Positions 7,769 to 17,801 of a stretch of DNA of 38,328 nucleotides are shown here, piece after piece (position 1 is the stretch's first letter; the number at the start of each line of letters is the position of its first letter). The position numbers were made by a program, and so were the translations under genes. A model generated the notes under the pieces. The model worked only from the letters and a program-made list of their open reading frames with translations, ran no database searches and was not told the origin of the DNA. This stretch comes from an uncultured Clostridia bacterium. Lineage in GTDB: Bacteria > Bacillota > Clostridia > TANB77 > CAG-508. Where the stretch lies: positions 1-38,328 of the forward strand of contig CANQOW010000004.1 of NCBI GenBank assembly GCA_947625545.1. The letters are read 5' to 3'.

Positions 7769-10354
7769 ATGAATACACAAAAATTAACACAAAAATCAGT
7801 TGAAGTAATTCAAAATGCTCAAAGTATAGCGAGCGAAAATAATAATCAACAAATAGAACAACTCCACATTTTATATGCTTTACTTACTATACAAGATAGT
7901 TTAATAAAACAAATATTTAATAAAATGCACATATCAGACCAATTTGAAAATCAAGTATTAAAAGAAATAGAAAAATTACCTAAAGTTACAGGTTCAAGAG
8001 AAATAGATAAAATGTATGTAACTCAAGATGTGGAAGATATGTTAGTAGAGAGTGAAAAAATTGCTAAAAATATGAAAGACGATTATGTATCTGTTGAGCA
8101 TTTAATGTTATCTTTATTTGATAAAGCAAATTCTAAAATTAAAGAATTATTTAGAGTTTTCAATATTAATAAAGATGAATTTATTAAAATTTTAGCAGAC
8201 ATTAGGGGAGGTGTAAATGTTAAAACAGATAATCCAGAAGAAACATATAATGTTTTAGAAAAATATGGCTTAGATTTAGTAGAATTAGCAAAGAAACAAA
8301 AATTAGACCCAGTAATAGGTAGAGATGATGAAATTAGAAATGTTATACGAATTTTATCTAGAAAAACCAAAAATAATCCTTGTTTAATAGGTGAACCGGG
8401 AGTAGGTAAAACCGCGATTGCTGAAGGTCTTGCTTTAAGAATTGTAAGGGGAGATGTCCCAGATGCTCTTAAAAATTGTACAATTTTTTCATTAGATATG
8501 GGTGCATTAGTTGCTGGTGCTAAATATAGAGGTGAATTTGAAGAAAGATTAAAAGCAGTTTTACAAGAAATTAAAAAAAGTGAAGGCAGAATAATATTAT
8601 TTATAGATGAACTTCATACAATCGTAGGTGCTGGTAAAACAGAGGGTGCTATGGATGCAGGAAATTTATTAAAGCCAATGCTTGCAAGAGGAGAATTACA
8701 CTGCATAGGTGCAACTACATTAAATGAATATAGAAAATATATTGAAAAAGATCCAGCATTAGAAAGACGTTTTCAACATGTAATGGTAGATGAACCTAGT
8801 GTTGAAGATACAATATCAATATTAAGAGGTTTAAAAGAAAAATATGAAGTTTATCATGGAGTACAAATTAGTGATAATGCAATAATTGCTGCAGCAACAC
8901 TTTCACATAGATATATTTCAGATAGATTTTTACCAGATAAAGCAATAGATTTAATTGATGAGGCTTGTTCTATGATTAAAACGGAGATGGAATCTATGCC
9001 TATTGAATTAGATGAAATTGCACATAAAATTACCCAACTTCAAATAGAAGAAACTGCTTTAAAAAAAGAAAAAGATGAATTATCTATAAAAAAATTAGAA
9101 GAAATAAAAAAAGAAATTGCAGAAATGCAAACAAAATTTAATGAAATGAAAGCAAAATGGGATAATGAAAAAGATGCTATTTCTAAAGTTCAAAAATTAC
9201 GTGAAGAATTAGAAAAAGTAAATGCTGAAATAGAAATGGCAGAAAGAAATTATGACTTAAATAAGGCAGCAGAATTAAAATATGGTAAATTACCACAACT
9301 TCAAAGCGAATTACAAAAAGAAGAAGAAATTGCAAATAAATCTAAGGAAAATAGTTTATTAAGAACTAAAGTTACTGATGAAGAAATTACAAAAATTATT
9401 GCAAAATGGACAGGCATTCCAGTTTCAAAACTTATGGAAAGTGAAAGAGAAAAAATTTTAAATTTAGGTAGTATTTTGCATAAAAGAGTTATAGGACAAG
9501 ATGATGCAGTTACTAAAGTTACAGAAGCAATAATTCGTTCAAGAGCGGGAATACAAGACCCAAATCGCCCAATAGGTTCTTTTATGTTTTTAGGACCAAC
9601 AGGCGTTGGAAAAACAGAACTTGCTAAAGCATTAGCAGAAGCATTATTTGATGATGAGAATAATATGATTAGAATAGATATGTCTGAATATATGGAGAAA
9701 TATTCTGTTTCTAGATTAATTGGAGCTCCTCCGGGCTATGTTGGATATGAAGAAGGTGGACAATTAACAGAAGCGGTTAGAAGAAAACCATATTCTGTTA
9801 TATTATTTGATGAAATAGAAAAAGCACATCCAGATGTTTTTAATGTATTGTTACAAGTCTTAGATGATGGAAGAATTACAGATTCACAAGGAAGAACAGT
9901 AGATTTTAAAAACACTATTATTATACTTACTTCTAATTTAGGTTCTGATATTATTTTAGAAGGTATAGATAAAGATGGAAATATTTCTGTTGAAGCGGAA
10001 GAAGAAGTTAATAATTTATTAAAACGAAATTTTAGACCAGAGTTTTTAAATCGTTTAAGTGAAATTATTTTGTATAAACCTCTAAAAAAAGATGAAATAA
10101 AAAATATACTTGATTTATTAATTTTGGATTTAAACAAAAGACTTTCAGATAAGCAAATTACAATTGAGTTAACTCCAAAAGCAAAAGAATATTTAATTGA
10201 TAATGGATATGATGCTGTATATGGTGCAAGACCATTAAAAAGATTTGTTCAAAAGAAGTTGGAAACTTTAGTTGCTATAAAAATTCTTGATCAAACTATA
10301 CTTCCAAAATCAAAAATTAAAGTTGATTTTGATGGTAGTAATTTAGTTATTTAA
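7769..10354 (+). CDS. clpB: ATP-dependent chaperone ClpB
   Basis: 861 aa; two AAA+ modules (GEPGVGKTAIAEGLA, GPTGVGKTELAKALAEALF), middle domain, GAPPGYVGYEEGGQLTEAVRRKPYSVILFDEIEKAHPDVFN. Confidence 0.97.
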   Translation: MNTQKLTQKSVEVIQNAQSIASENNNQQIEQLHILYALLTIQDSLIKQIFNKMHISDQFENQVLKEIEKLPKVTGSREIDKMYVTQDVEDMLVESEKIAKNMKDDYVSVEHLMLSLFDKANSKIKELFRVFNINKDEFIKILADIRGGVNVKTDNPEETYNVLEKYGLDLVELAKKQKLDPVIGRDDEIRNVIRILSRKTKNNPCLIGEPGVGKTAIAEGLALRIVRGDVPDALKNCTIFSLDMGALVAGAKYRGEFEERLKAVLQEIKKSEGRIILFIDELHTIVGAGKTEGAMDAGNLLKPMLARGELHCIGATTLNEYRKYIEKDPALERRFQHVMVDEPSVEDTISILRGLKEKYEVYHGVQISDNAIIAAATLSHRYISDRFLPDKAIDLIDEACSMIKTEMESMPIELDEIAHKITQLQIEETALKKEKDELSIKKLEEIKKEIAEMQTKFNEMKAKWDNEKDAISKVQKLREELEKVNAEIEMAERNYDLNKAAELKYGKLPQLQSELQKEEEIANKSKENSLLRTKVTDEEITKIIAKWTGIPVSKLMESEREKILNLGSILHKRVIGQDDAVTKVTEAIIRSRAGIQDPNRPIGSFMFLGPTGVGKTELAKALAEALFDDENNMIRIDMSEYMEKYSVSRLIGAPPGYVGYEEGGQLTEAVRRKPYSVILFDEIEKAHPDVFNVLLQVLDDGRITDSQGRTVDFKNTIIILTSNLGSDIILEGIDKDGNISVEAEEEVNNLLKRNFRPEFLNRLSEIILYKPLKKDEIKNILDLLILDLNKRLSDKQITIELTPKAKEYLIDNGYDAVYGARPLKRFVQKKLETLVAIKILDQTILPKSKIKVDFDGSNLVI

Positions 10355-10474
10355 TAAATTTTATATAATGTATTAAAAATTTGCTCTTGACAAACAAGGT
10401 ATATAATTATAATATATAAATGTAAATTGTATGAAAAAATACAACTAAAATAAAATTTGAAAGGGAAGAAAAAA

Positions 10475-10936
10475 ATGGAAAAATTAAGAGGATTTGAAAT
10501 AGCAAAAGGATTTGAAGATAAAGGAATAACAATGCCAGTTAGAAAAACAAAATTTTCAGCAGGATATGATATTACTTCAGCAGAAGATTGTATAATACCA
10601 GGTTTTAAAAAAGGAATGAAACCAACATTAGTAAAAACAGGTATAAAAGCATATATGCAAGATGACGAAGTATTAATATTGGCTAACAGAAGTTCTAATC
10701 CAGGAAAAAAAGGATTAATATTAGCAAATAGTATAGGAGTAATAGATAAAGATTATTATGGAAATCCAGATAATGATGGACATATAATGTTTGCATTTTA
10801 TAACATAAAAGAAGAAGACATAGAAATAAAAAAAGGAGATGCAATAGGTCAAGGAATATTCCAAAAATACTACGTAACAGATGATGATAATGCACAAGAT
10901 GAAAGAATAGGGGGCTTTGGCTCAACAAATAAATAA
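10475..10936 (+). CDS. dUTPase-family protein
   Basis: FSAGYDITSAEDCIIPG, LANRSSNPGKKGLILANSIGVIDKDYYG, ERIGGFGSTNK resemble dUTPase motifs; RBS aagggaag favours ATG at 10475 over the upstream start at 10457. Confidence 0.85.
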   Translation: MEKLRGFEIAKGFEDKGITMPVRKTKFSAGYDITSAEDCIIPGFKKGMKPTLVKTGIKAYMQDDEVLILANRSSNPGKKGLILANSIGVIDKDYYGNPDNDGHIMFAFYNIKEEDIEIKKGDAIGQGIFQKYYVTDDDNAQDERIGGFGSTNK

Positions 10937-10951
10937 TAAAAAGGTGAACAA

Positions 10952-12316
10952 ATGTCAGAAAAAAGAAAAGGTATAAGAGTAATAGATGTTATAGTTACGG
11001 CTATATTAGTTGTAATTCTTGTATATGTATATAATTTATATAAAGATACAACATTTAATGATTTTATTAGAACAGAATATAAAATGGGAAAATCTGATTT
11101 TATTAGAGATAAAGAAATAAAATATTCAGATGTATATAGTTATAAAATAAGATCTAATGAGTTTAATGATGCAGCATTTTATAAATCCATTGATGTAACT
11201 CCAAATACAGTATATAAAGTTTCTTGTATGGTAAAAACAGAAAATGTTAAAACAGAACAAGAATTTTCAGAAGCAGGAGCACATATAAGTATTTTAGATA
11301 CTGTAGAAAAATCTAAAAGTATAGTAGGAACTCAAGATTGGCAAGAAATAGAATTATTATTTAATTCAAAAAACAGAACAAGTGTAGATGTTGGTTTTAG
11401 ACTTGGTGGATATGAAGATGATTGTTCTGGAACGGTATGGTTTTCAGATTTTAAGATTGAATCTGGTGTAGAAGATACTTCAAATGAATGGAATTTTGTT
11501 TGTTTTATTTTTAAGAATGTAGATATTGAAAATAATTCAGAAGGCTATAATGTAACTTTAAATATGAGTCAAGAAGATATTAACGAAATGAAAAATAATA
11601 TGAACAGATTTAAAAATTCATGTGAAGAACTATCAGGATACAATATGAGAGTAAATTATGATATTATAGAAATTAATGAGCCATTAACATCACTTTCATA
11701 TAACGAAGATAGTGGATATTATGTTGCTCCAGAAAATGTTATGAATATAATTGACCCATATTTAGAAGAAAAATCTTACGACCATATATTTTTATGCGTA
11801 AGATTAGGAGATATGATAACACAAACTCAATACGATTGGTTAGGTTTAGGTGGAATTTCATATAAAGGAATGGGATTTTCAAATATAAGATTACCAAATG
11901 ATACAAATAGTTATACATACCAATATATTACACGAAGAAATACATTTCCAGAAGAAGTATTTATTCATGAATTTTTACACTCATTAGAAAGAAACCAAGC
12001 ATCTTATGGATATAATGTACCTGCGTTACATGATTATGGATTATATGGTTATAAAAATGAAGCAGTAATTGGTCAAAGAGAATGGTATAGGGATTATATG
12101 CAAAAAAATATAGATAGCAATGGAGAAAAAATAGGATTAGAAAGTTTTATATATACAGCAAAACCTGTACATGAAGAAGATTTTGAATTTTCGTATGATT
12201 TTTCAGAAAAAATATATAGTGAACCTAAAAATGTAATTGAAGATTTTATGATGATATTAAAAAGAATAAAAAATATTTTTGAAAATAAAGCAAATTTAAA
12301 TGAAAATGTAATATAA
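10952..12316 (+). CDS. membrane-anchored putative zinc metallopeptidase with a jelly-roll (CBM-like) N-terminal region
   Basis: N-terminal TM (VIDVIVTAILVVILVYVYNLY); sandwich-like segment YKVSCMVKTENVK...GTVWFSDFKIESG; HExxH-type motif EEVFIHEFLHSLERN. Confidence 0.6.
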   Translation: MSEKRKGIRVIDVIVTAILVVILVYVYNLYKDTTFNDFIRTEYKMGKSDFIRDKEIKYSDVYSYKIRSNEFNDAAFYKSIDVTPNTVYKVSCMVKTENVKTEQEFSEAGAHISILDTVEKSKSIVGTQDWQEIELLFNSKNRTSVDVGFRLGGYEDDCSGTVWFSDFKIESGVEDTSNEWNFVCFIFKNVDIENNSEGYNVTLNMSQEDINEMKNNMNRFKNSCEELSGYNMRVNYDIIEINEPLTSLSYNEDSGYYVAPENVMNIIDPYLEEKSYDHIFLCVRLGDMITQTQYDWLGLGGISYKGMGFSNIRLPNDTNSYTYQYITRRNTFPEEVFIHEFLHSLERNQASYGYNVPALHDYGLYGYKNEAVIGQREWYRDYMQKNIDSNGEKIGLESFIYTAKPVHEEDFEFSYDFSEKIYSEPKNVIEDFMMILKRIKNIFENKANLNENVI

Positions 12317-12332
12317 AATAAATTATAATTAA

Positions 12333-12403
12333 AAAAATAAGAGGGTATAAAATGAACTATTTTACAAAAATGTATAGTTCAAAATGTACCCTCTTAATTT
12401 TTT
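12333..12403. terminator. bidirectional terminator hairpin between convergent genes
   Basis: aagagggta...tgaactatt / aatgtatagttca...taccctctt followed by T-rich tract. Confidence 0.7.
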
Positions 12404-12405
12404 AA

Positions 12406-14814
12406 TTATTTCACAACTATATTATAGATTTTATTTTTAACATAAATTTCTTTTACAATAGTTTTACCTTCTATTAAAGAAGAAGCCTCATTATGTACTG
12501 CATTTTTAATAGTTTCTTCATCAGCATTTGCACTAATCATAATAGTTTTTCTTAATTTACCATTAATTTGAATAGGTAATTCAATTTCAGAATCAATGGT
12601 TTTAGATTCATCATAAATTGGCCAACTAGATTCACATAGTGGTTTAAATCCTATTTGCTCATTAAGTTCTTCAGTAATATGAGGAGCAATAGGGTTTAAT
12701 AAAGTTAAAAGTACATGGTAATCATCTTTAGTAATACTCTCTTGTTCGTCAAAAGCATTTACTAAAATCATTAATGCAGAAACTGCAGTATTATATGCCA
12801 TAGTTGTTAAATCATTTTGTACTTTTTTAATTGTTTTATGAATTAATGATTCTAAATTCTTAGAATATCCTTCACCATCAGAAATTTTATCTTTTAAACG
12901 AATTATTTTATCAATAAATCTACTGCAACCCTTTAAAGAATCTGTACTCCATGGAGCGTCTTGTTGATAATCACCCATAAACATTTCATAAATTCTTAAA
13001 GCATCTGCTCCAAACTCATTAACAACGTCATCAGGATTTATAACATTTCCCTTAGATTTACTCATTTTTTCATTATTACTTCCTAAAACCATACCATGAC
13101 TTACACGAGTCCAAATCATTTCTTTATTAGGAACTAAACCAATATTATACAAGAATTGAACCCAAAATCTTGCATATAGAAGGTGTCTTGCAGTATGCTC
13201 CATACCACCATTATACCAGTCAACTTTATTCCAATATTTCATAGCATCCATAGAAGCAAACTCTTTATCATTATGAGCATCCATAAAACGTAAGAAATAC
13301 CAACTAGAACCAGCCCAGTTAGGCATAGTGTCTGTTTCTCTTTTTGCAGGACCATGACAACATGGACAAGTAGTATTAACCCAATCTGTAATATTAGCAA
13401 GAGGACTTTCACCATTTTCAGTAGGTTCATATTCTGCAACATCTGGTAATAATAAAGGTAAATCTTCTTCCTTCATAGGTTGCCAACCACATTTTTCACA
13501 GTAAATCATAGGAATTGGCTCTCCCCAAAATCTTTGACGTGAGAAAATCCAATCTCTCATTTTATAATTATTAACTTCTCTTGCAATTCCTTTATCTACT
13601 AATTTTTTAGTTATAGCCTTTTTAGCCTCTTCAACAGTTAAGCCTGTAAATTCTTCTGAATTAATTAATTTACAACCTTTACCTAAATAATCTGTTTTTT
13701 CAAATGCACAATTAGTTGTATCTGCACCATCTATAACTTGAAGCATTTCTAGATTATGTGCTTTTGCATATTCAAAGTCTCTTTGGTCATGACTAGGAAC
13801 AGCCATAACAGCACCTGTACCATAATCACCTAATACGAAATCACCTAAAAATATTGGAACTTCTTTTCCATTTACAGGGTTAATGGCTTTAATACCTTTA
13901 ACTTCGCACCCTGTTTTACCTTTGTTTAAATCAGTTCTATCCATATTAGTTTTTTGAGCAGTTTCTTCTATGTATTTATTAACTTCATCTTTATTTTGTA
14001 TTCTTGGCATTAATTCTTTTATTAATTTACCATCAGGAGCAATTACAAAGAATGTAATACCATAAACAGTTTCTATACAAGTTGTAAAAATAGAGAAACT
14101 ACCTCCACCAACTATTTGAACATCTAATTCAACACCAGTAGATTTACCAATCCAATTAATTTGACCTAATTTTACTTTATCAGCAAAATTAGTATCATCA
14201 AGACCTTTTAATAAATCTTCTGCATAGTTACTCATTCTAAGCATCCATTGAGATTTTTCTTTTTGAACAACCTTTGTTCCACATCTTTCACAAACACCGC
14301 CAGCGGCATCTTCATTAGAAAGAACAGATTTACAAGTTGGACACCAGTTTACAGGAATTGTATCTTTGTAAGCCATACCATGTTTATAGAATTGTAAAAA
14401 CTGCCATTGAGTCCATTTATAATATTCTGGGTCAGTTGTTGAAAATTCACGAGACCAATCAAAAGAAAAACCTAAATTTTTCATTTGACCTTTAAATGTT
14501 TTTATATTCTCTTTTACGGCGTCTTTTGGGTGAATATGATTTTTTATTGCATATTGCTCAGCAGGAGAGCCAAAAGCATCCCATCCCATTGGATATAACA
14601 CATTATAACCTTGCATTCTTTTCATTCTAGCAATAGCATCTTGTGCTGTATAACTTCTAACATGACCAACATGAAGTCCACTACCAGAAGGATAAGGAAA
14701 TTCAACCAATACATAATATGGCTCTTTTTTATCTCCTGTAATAGCTTTAAAAGATTCTTTATTATCCCAATATTTTTGCCATTTTTTTTCTACTTCTTTA
14801 AAATTGTATGCCAT
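12406..14814 (-). CDS. leuS: leucyl-tRNA synthetase
   Basis: FPYPSGSGLHVGHVRSYTAQDAIARMKRMQGYNVLYPMGWDAFGSPAEQYAI; KMSKSKGNVINPDDVV; 802 aa. Confidence 0.97.
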   Translation of the reverse strand: MAYNFKEVEKKWQKYWDNKESFKAITGDKKEPYYVLVEFPYPSGSGLHVGHVRSYTAQDAIARMKRMQGYNVLYPMGWDAFGSPAEQYAIKNHIHPKDAVKENIKTFKGQMKNLGFSFDWSREFSTTDPEYYKWTQWQFLQFYKHGMAYKDTIPVNWCPTCKSVLSNEDAAGGVCERCGTKVVQKEKSQWMLRMSNYAEDLLKGLDDTNFADKVKLGQINWIGKSTGVELDVQIVGGGSFSIFTTCIETVYGITFFVIAPDGKLIKELMPRIQNKDEVNKYIEETAQKTNMDRTDLNKGKTGCEVKGIKAINPVNGKEVPIFLGDFVLGDYGTGAVMAVPSHDQRDFEYAKAHNLEMLQVIDGADTTNCAFEKTDYLGKGCKLINSEEFTGLTVEEAKKAITKKLVDKGIAREVNNYKMRDWIFSRQRFWGEPIPMIYCEKCGWQPMKEEDLPLLLPDVAEYEPTENGESPLANITDWVNTTCPCCHGPAKRETDTMPNWAGSSWYFLRFMDAHNDKEFASMDAMKYWNKVDWYNGGMEHTARHLLYARFWVQFLYNIGLVPNKEMIWTRVSHGMVLGSNNEKMSKSKGNVINPDDVVNEFGADALRIYEMFMGDYQQDAPWSTDSLKGCSRFIDKIIRLKDKISDGEGYSKNLESLIHKTIKKVQNDLTTMAYNTAVSALMILVNAFDEQESITKDDYHVLLTLLNPIAPHITEELNEQIGFKPLCESSWPIYDESKTIDSEIELPIQINGKLRKTIMISANADEETIKNAVHNEASSLIEGKTIVKEIYVKNKIYNIVVK

Positions 14815-14942
14815 AATATTCCTCCTTGTTTTTAATTAGTACTATTCATAAAATAGTAGGTATATTATATAACATTTTTTTTATAAAATAAAGACTTTTG
14901 TAAGATTTTGTGATATAATTTTACTATTATAAAGGAGTCGTA

Positions 14943-15794
14943 ATGGAAAATTTATTTAATGAAACAAAAAGTATAATGAAAAAATATGGCATTTATGCAA
15001 ATAAATCTTTAGGACAGAATTTTTTAATAGATGAAAATGTAGTAGAAAATATAGTAAATTCAGCAAATATAACAAGTGAAGATTTAATAATTGAAATAGG
15101 ACCAGGTTTAGGAACATTAACAAAAGAACTATTAAAAAAAGCAGGTAAAGTTATTTGTGTAGAATTAGATACTAAAATGATAAAAATTTTAAAAGATAGA
15201 TTTGAAAATCTAGAAATTATAAACAATGATATTTTAAAAGTTGATTTAAATAGTATAATAAATGAAAATTTAAAAAACTTATCTTTAAAACACGCAAAAA
15301 TTGTAGCAAATTTACCATACTATATTACAACTCCAATAATAATGAAATTATTAGAAGATAAACTAAATATAGAAAGCATCACAGTTATGATACAAAAAGA
15401 AGTAGCAGATAGATTAATAGCAATTCCGGGAGACAAATTATCTGGTGCAATAACATATTCAATATATTATTATGCAGTAGCAGAAAGCATTATGGAAGTA
15501 CCAAATAATTCATTTTTACCAGAGCCAGAGGTTACATCAAAAGTAATAAAATTAAATTTGAGAAAAGAACCACCAATAAAAGTTAAAGATGAAGAATTAA
15601 TGTTTAAAATTATAAAATTAGCATTTATGCAAAGAAGAAAAACCTTATTAAATTCTTTATCTAATGGAAATATATTTGAAAGTAAAGAGCAAATTAGTAA
15701 TATGTTAAACGAATTAAATATAGACAAAAATATAAGGGGAGAAGCATTAACAATAGAACAGTTTGCAGAAATTTCGAATTATATAAAGCATTAA
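14943..15794 (+). CDS. rsmA: 16S rRNA dimethyladenosine transferase (KsgA/RsmA)
   Basis: KSLGQNFLIDENVVENIV, IEIGPGLGTLTKELL, VANLPYYITTPIIMKLL. Confidence 0.95.
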   Translation: MENLFNETKSIMKKYGIYANKSLGQNFLIDENVVENIVNSANITSEDLIIEIGPGLGTLTKELLKKAGKVICVELDTKMIKILKDRFENLEIINNDILKVDLNSIINENLKNLSLKHAKIVANLPYYITTPIIMKLLEDKLNIESITVMIQKEVADRLIAIPGDKLSGAITYSIYYYAVAESIMEVPNNSFLPEPEVTSKVIKLNLRKEPPIKVKDEELMFKIIKLAFMQRRKTLLNSLSNGNIFESKEQISNMLNELNIDKNIRGEALTIEQFAEISNYIKH

Positions 15795-15844
15795 CATTTG
15801 TTGTATAAAAATAAACTGTTTTTCATAAAATATAAATATAATTA

Positions 15845-15873
15845 TTGACATTTATTTGTATAAATGTTATAAT
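15845..15873 (+). promoter_or_regulatory. perfect-consensus sigmaA promoter driving an intergenic ncRNA
   Basis: TTGACA (15845-15850), 17-nt spacer, TATAAT (15868-15873). Confidence 0.85.
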
Positions 15874-15879
15874 TATTTT

Positions 15880-15997
15880 ACCAAAAGAATTAAATTCTTT
15901 GTTCGGTCGATAGCTAGAAACTGATTTTTAAAAATTAAGCGTATGTTAAGTACGTCAGTCTAGTTGGGAAAAGGTTACTTAAAAGTAGCCTTTTTTC
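15880..15997 (+). ncRNA. structured small RNA convergent with a DUF3800 gene (candidate DUF3800-associated RNA)
   Basis: Starts ~7 nt after TATAAT; AAAGAAUU/AAUUCUUU hairpin (15884-15900); AGCUAG (15912-15917)/CUAGUU (15960-15965) helix; CUG/CAG helix (15921-15923/15956-15958); GCGUA-N7-UACGU hairpin (15939-15955); ends in intrinsic terminator; no sizeable ORF. Confidence 0.7.
15969..15997 (+). terminator. intrinsic terminator of the ncRNA
   Basis: aaaaggttacttaaaagtagcctttttt: GGTTACTT/AAGTAGCC-type stem followed by T6. Confidence 0.85.
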
Positions 15998-16003
15998 TTT
16001 TTG

Positions 16004-16762
16004 TTATGGCAAAAATATTTTATAATTTACGAATTCAATTTTTTTAGAAAAACTTGTTATATCATTTATATTATTCAAATAAAATTTTCTAACAGTTCCT
16101 GCTACTAAATCAGAAGCTTGAATTAAATAACTTTTTTCAGATTTTTGATAACAAACATTAACTTCTAAATCAGAGTTTACTATAGGAGATTTTATAGAAC
16201 TATAATTATAATTAAAAATACCATATTTTAATTCTTCAATTATACCATCTTTTAAATTATAATATCCATTGGTTTTTGTTGTTTGTTCATCAATATTTAA
16301 AACCAATTTTATAGGTAAATCGGGATTTATACGATTTTCTTTAATTAAACACTTTATTGTGTGTTTAATTAATAATTTTAAAGAATAATCTAAAAATCTA
16401 CCTCTTGATGCTGTATCATTTTTTATATTAGGATAAACTTTATCATTATTAATTATGCAACAAAGAATAGAATATTTTTTTATATAATTCATTAATTGTC
16501 TATTATGTTTAGGTTTTAACATATTATGTTTTAATTCTGGACAACATTTATTATTAGAACATATAGAAATATCTTTATTGCAATATTTACACTTTATACT
16601 TTCAGTAATACTTCTATATTGTGTTATAAATTTATCTTTTTCTTTTTTTGAAGTAAATACCAGACCAGCATAAACAGAAACTTTTTCACTATTTACTAAT
16701 TTACCTGAATCATCAATATTTATATATATTGTTTGTTCTGTATTATTTTTATCAAATTCCAT
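16004..16762 (-). CDS. DUF3800 family protein
   Basis: N-terminal TIYINIDDSGKLVNSEKVSVYAGLVF and C-terminal SEKSYLIQASDLVAGTVRKFY match DUF3800 (RNase H-like) motifs; start at 16762 (MEFDKNNTEQ) has an agaaagga RBS. Confidence 0.8.
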   Translation of the reverse strand: MEFDKNNTEQTIYINIDDSGKLVNSEKVSVYAGLVFTSKKEKDKFITQYRSITESIKCKYCNKDISICSNNKCCPELKHNMLKPKHNRQLMNYIKKYSILCCIINNDKVYPNIKNDTASRGRFLDYSLKLLIKHTIKCLIKENRINPDLPIKLVLNIDEQTTKTNGYYNLKDGIIEELKYGIFNYNYSSIKSPIVNSDLEVNVCYQKSEKSYLIQASDLVAGTVRKFYLNNINDITSFSKKIEFVNYKIFLP

Positions 16763-16943
16763 AGGCAATTTCCTTTCTAAAAAATTAATGAAATTATTAT
16801 AACATAATAAAAAGAAAATTGTAAACATAAAAAGAGAGAAATTTTAAAACGCATACTTGAAAATAAAAAGTAATATGATATAATAATGAAAATAGAATAT
16901 AACTATAATCTATTTTTATATATAAGAAAATAAGGTGATAAAT

Positions 16944-17783
16944 ATGATTAAATTTACAAAAATGCATGGGCTAGGTAATGATTATGTATATATTGATTGT
17001 ACCAATGGTAACAATCAAATAAATAATGAATCAAACCTAGCTCAATTTGTTAGTAACAGACATTTTGGAATAGGCTCAGATGGTTTAATTTTAATATGCA
17101 ATAGTGATAAGGCAGATTTTAGAATGAAAATGTATAATGCAGATGGTAGTGAAGCAGAAATGTGTGGAAATGGAATAAGATGTGTTGGAAAATTTGTATA
17201 TGATAAAGGATTAACAACAAAAACTACAATAACTGTTGAAACATTAGCAGGAATCAAAATTTTAAGACTAAATGTAAAAAACGGAAAAGTAGAAACTGTT
17301 GAAGTAGATATGGGAGAACCAATATTAACTCAAAAATTAATTCCAGTTATATCAGATGAAGAAATAGTAAAAAATTTAAAAATAAAAGCAGAAGATAAAG
17401 AATTTATTTTTACATGCGTATCTATGGGTAATCCACATGCAATTACAGTAGTAGATAATGTAAAAAATTTTGAAGTAGAAAAATATGGAAAAGTATTAGA
17501 AGTAGATAAGCATTTTCCAAAAAGAAGTAATATAGAATTTATTGAAATAAAAGATAGAGAAAATATAAAAATGAGAGTATGGGAAAGAGGAGCAGGAGAA
17601 ACATTTGCCTGTGGAACTGGAGCATGTGCAACTGCTATTGCTTCATATTTAAATGGATTAACAAATAAAAAAGTAAATATAGAGTTATTAGGTGGAATAT
17701 TAAATATAGAATGGAAAGAAGATAATCATATATATATGACAGGACCTGCAACAACGGTTTTTGAAGGAGAATTTGAATATTAA
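16944..17783 (+). CDS. dapF: diaminopimelate epimerase
   Basis: [49 protein letters not shown]. Confidence 0.95.
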   Translation: MIKFTKMHGLGNDYVYIDCTNGNNQINNESNLAQFVSNRHFGIGSDGLILICNSDKADFRMKMYNADGSEAEMCGNGIRCVGKFVYDKGLTTKTTITVETLAGIKILRLNVKNGKVETVEVDMGEPILTQKLIPVISDEEIVKNLKIKAEDKEFIFTCVSMGNPHAITVVDNVKNFEVEKYGKVLEVDKHFPKRSNIEFIEIKDRENIKMRVWERGAGETFACGTGACATAIASYLNGLTNKKVNIELLGGILNIEWKEDNHIYMTGPATTVFEGEFEY

Positions 17784-17801
17784 ATAAAGGGAGGTAAATT
17801 T

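Noticed and set aside
14815-14942. Possible T-box leader for leuS
   Set aside because: Only ~125 bp, no T-box sequence or specifier hairpin seen.
15880-15997. ncRNA as a riboswitch or leader for a downstream gene
   Set aside because: It terminates before a convergent gene, so it cannot act in cis on dapF or DUF3800; a stand-alone RNA fits better.
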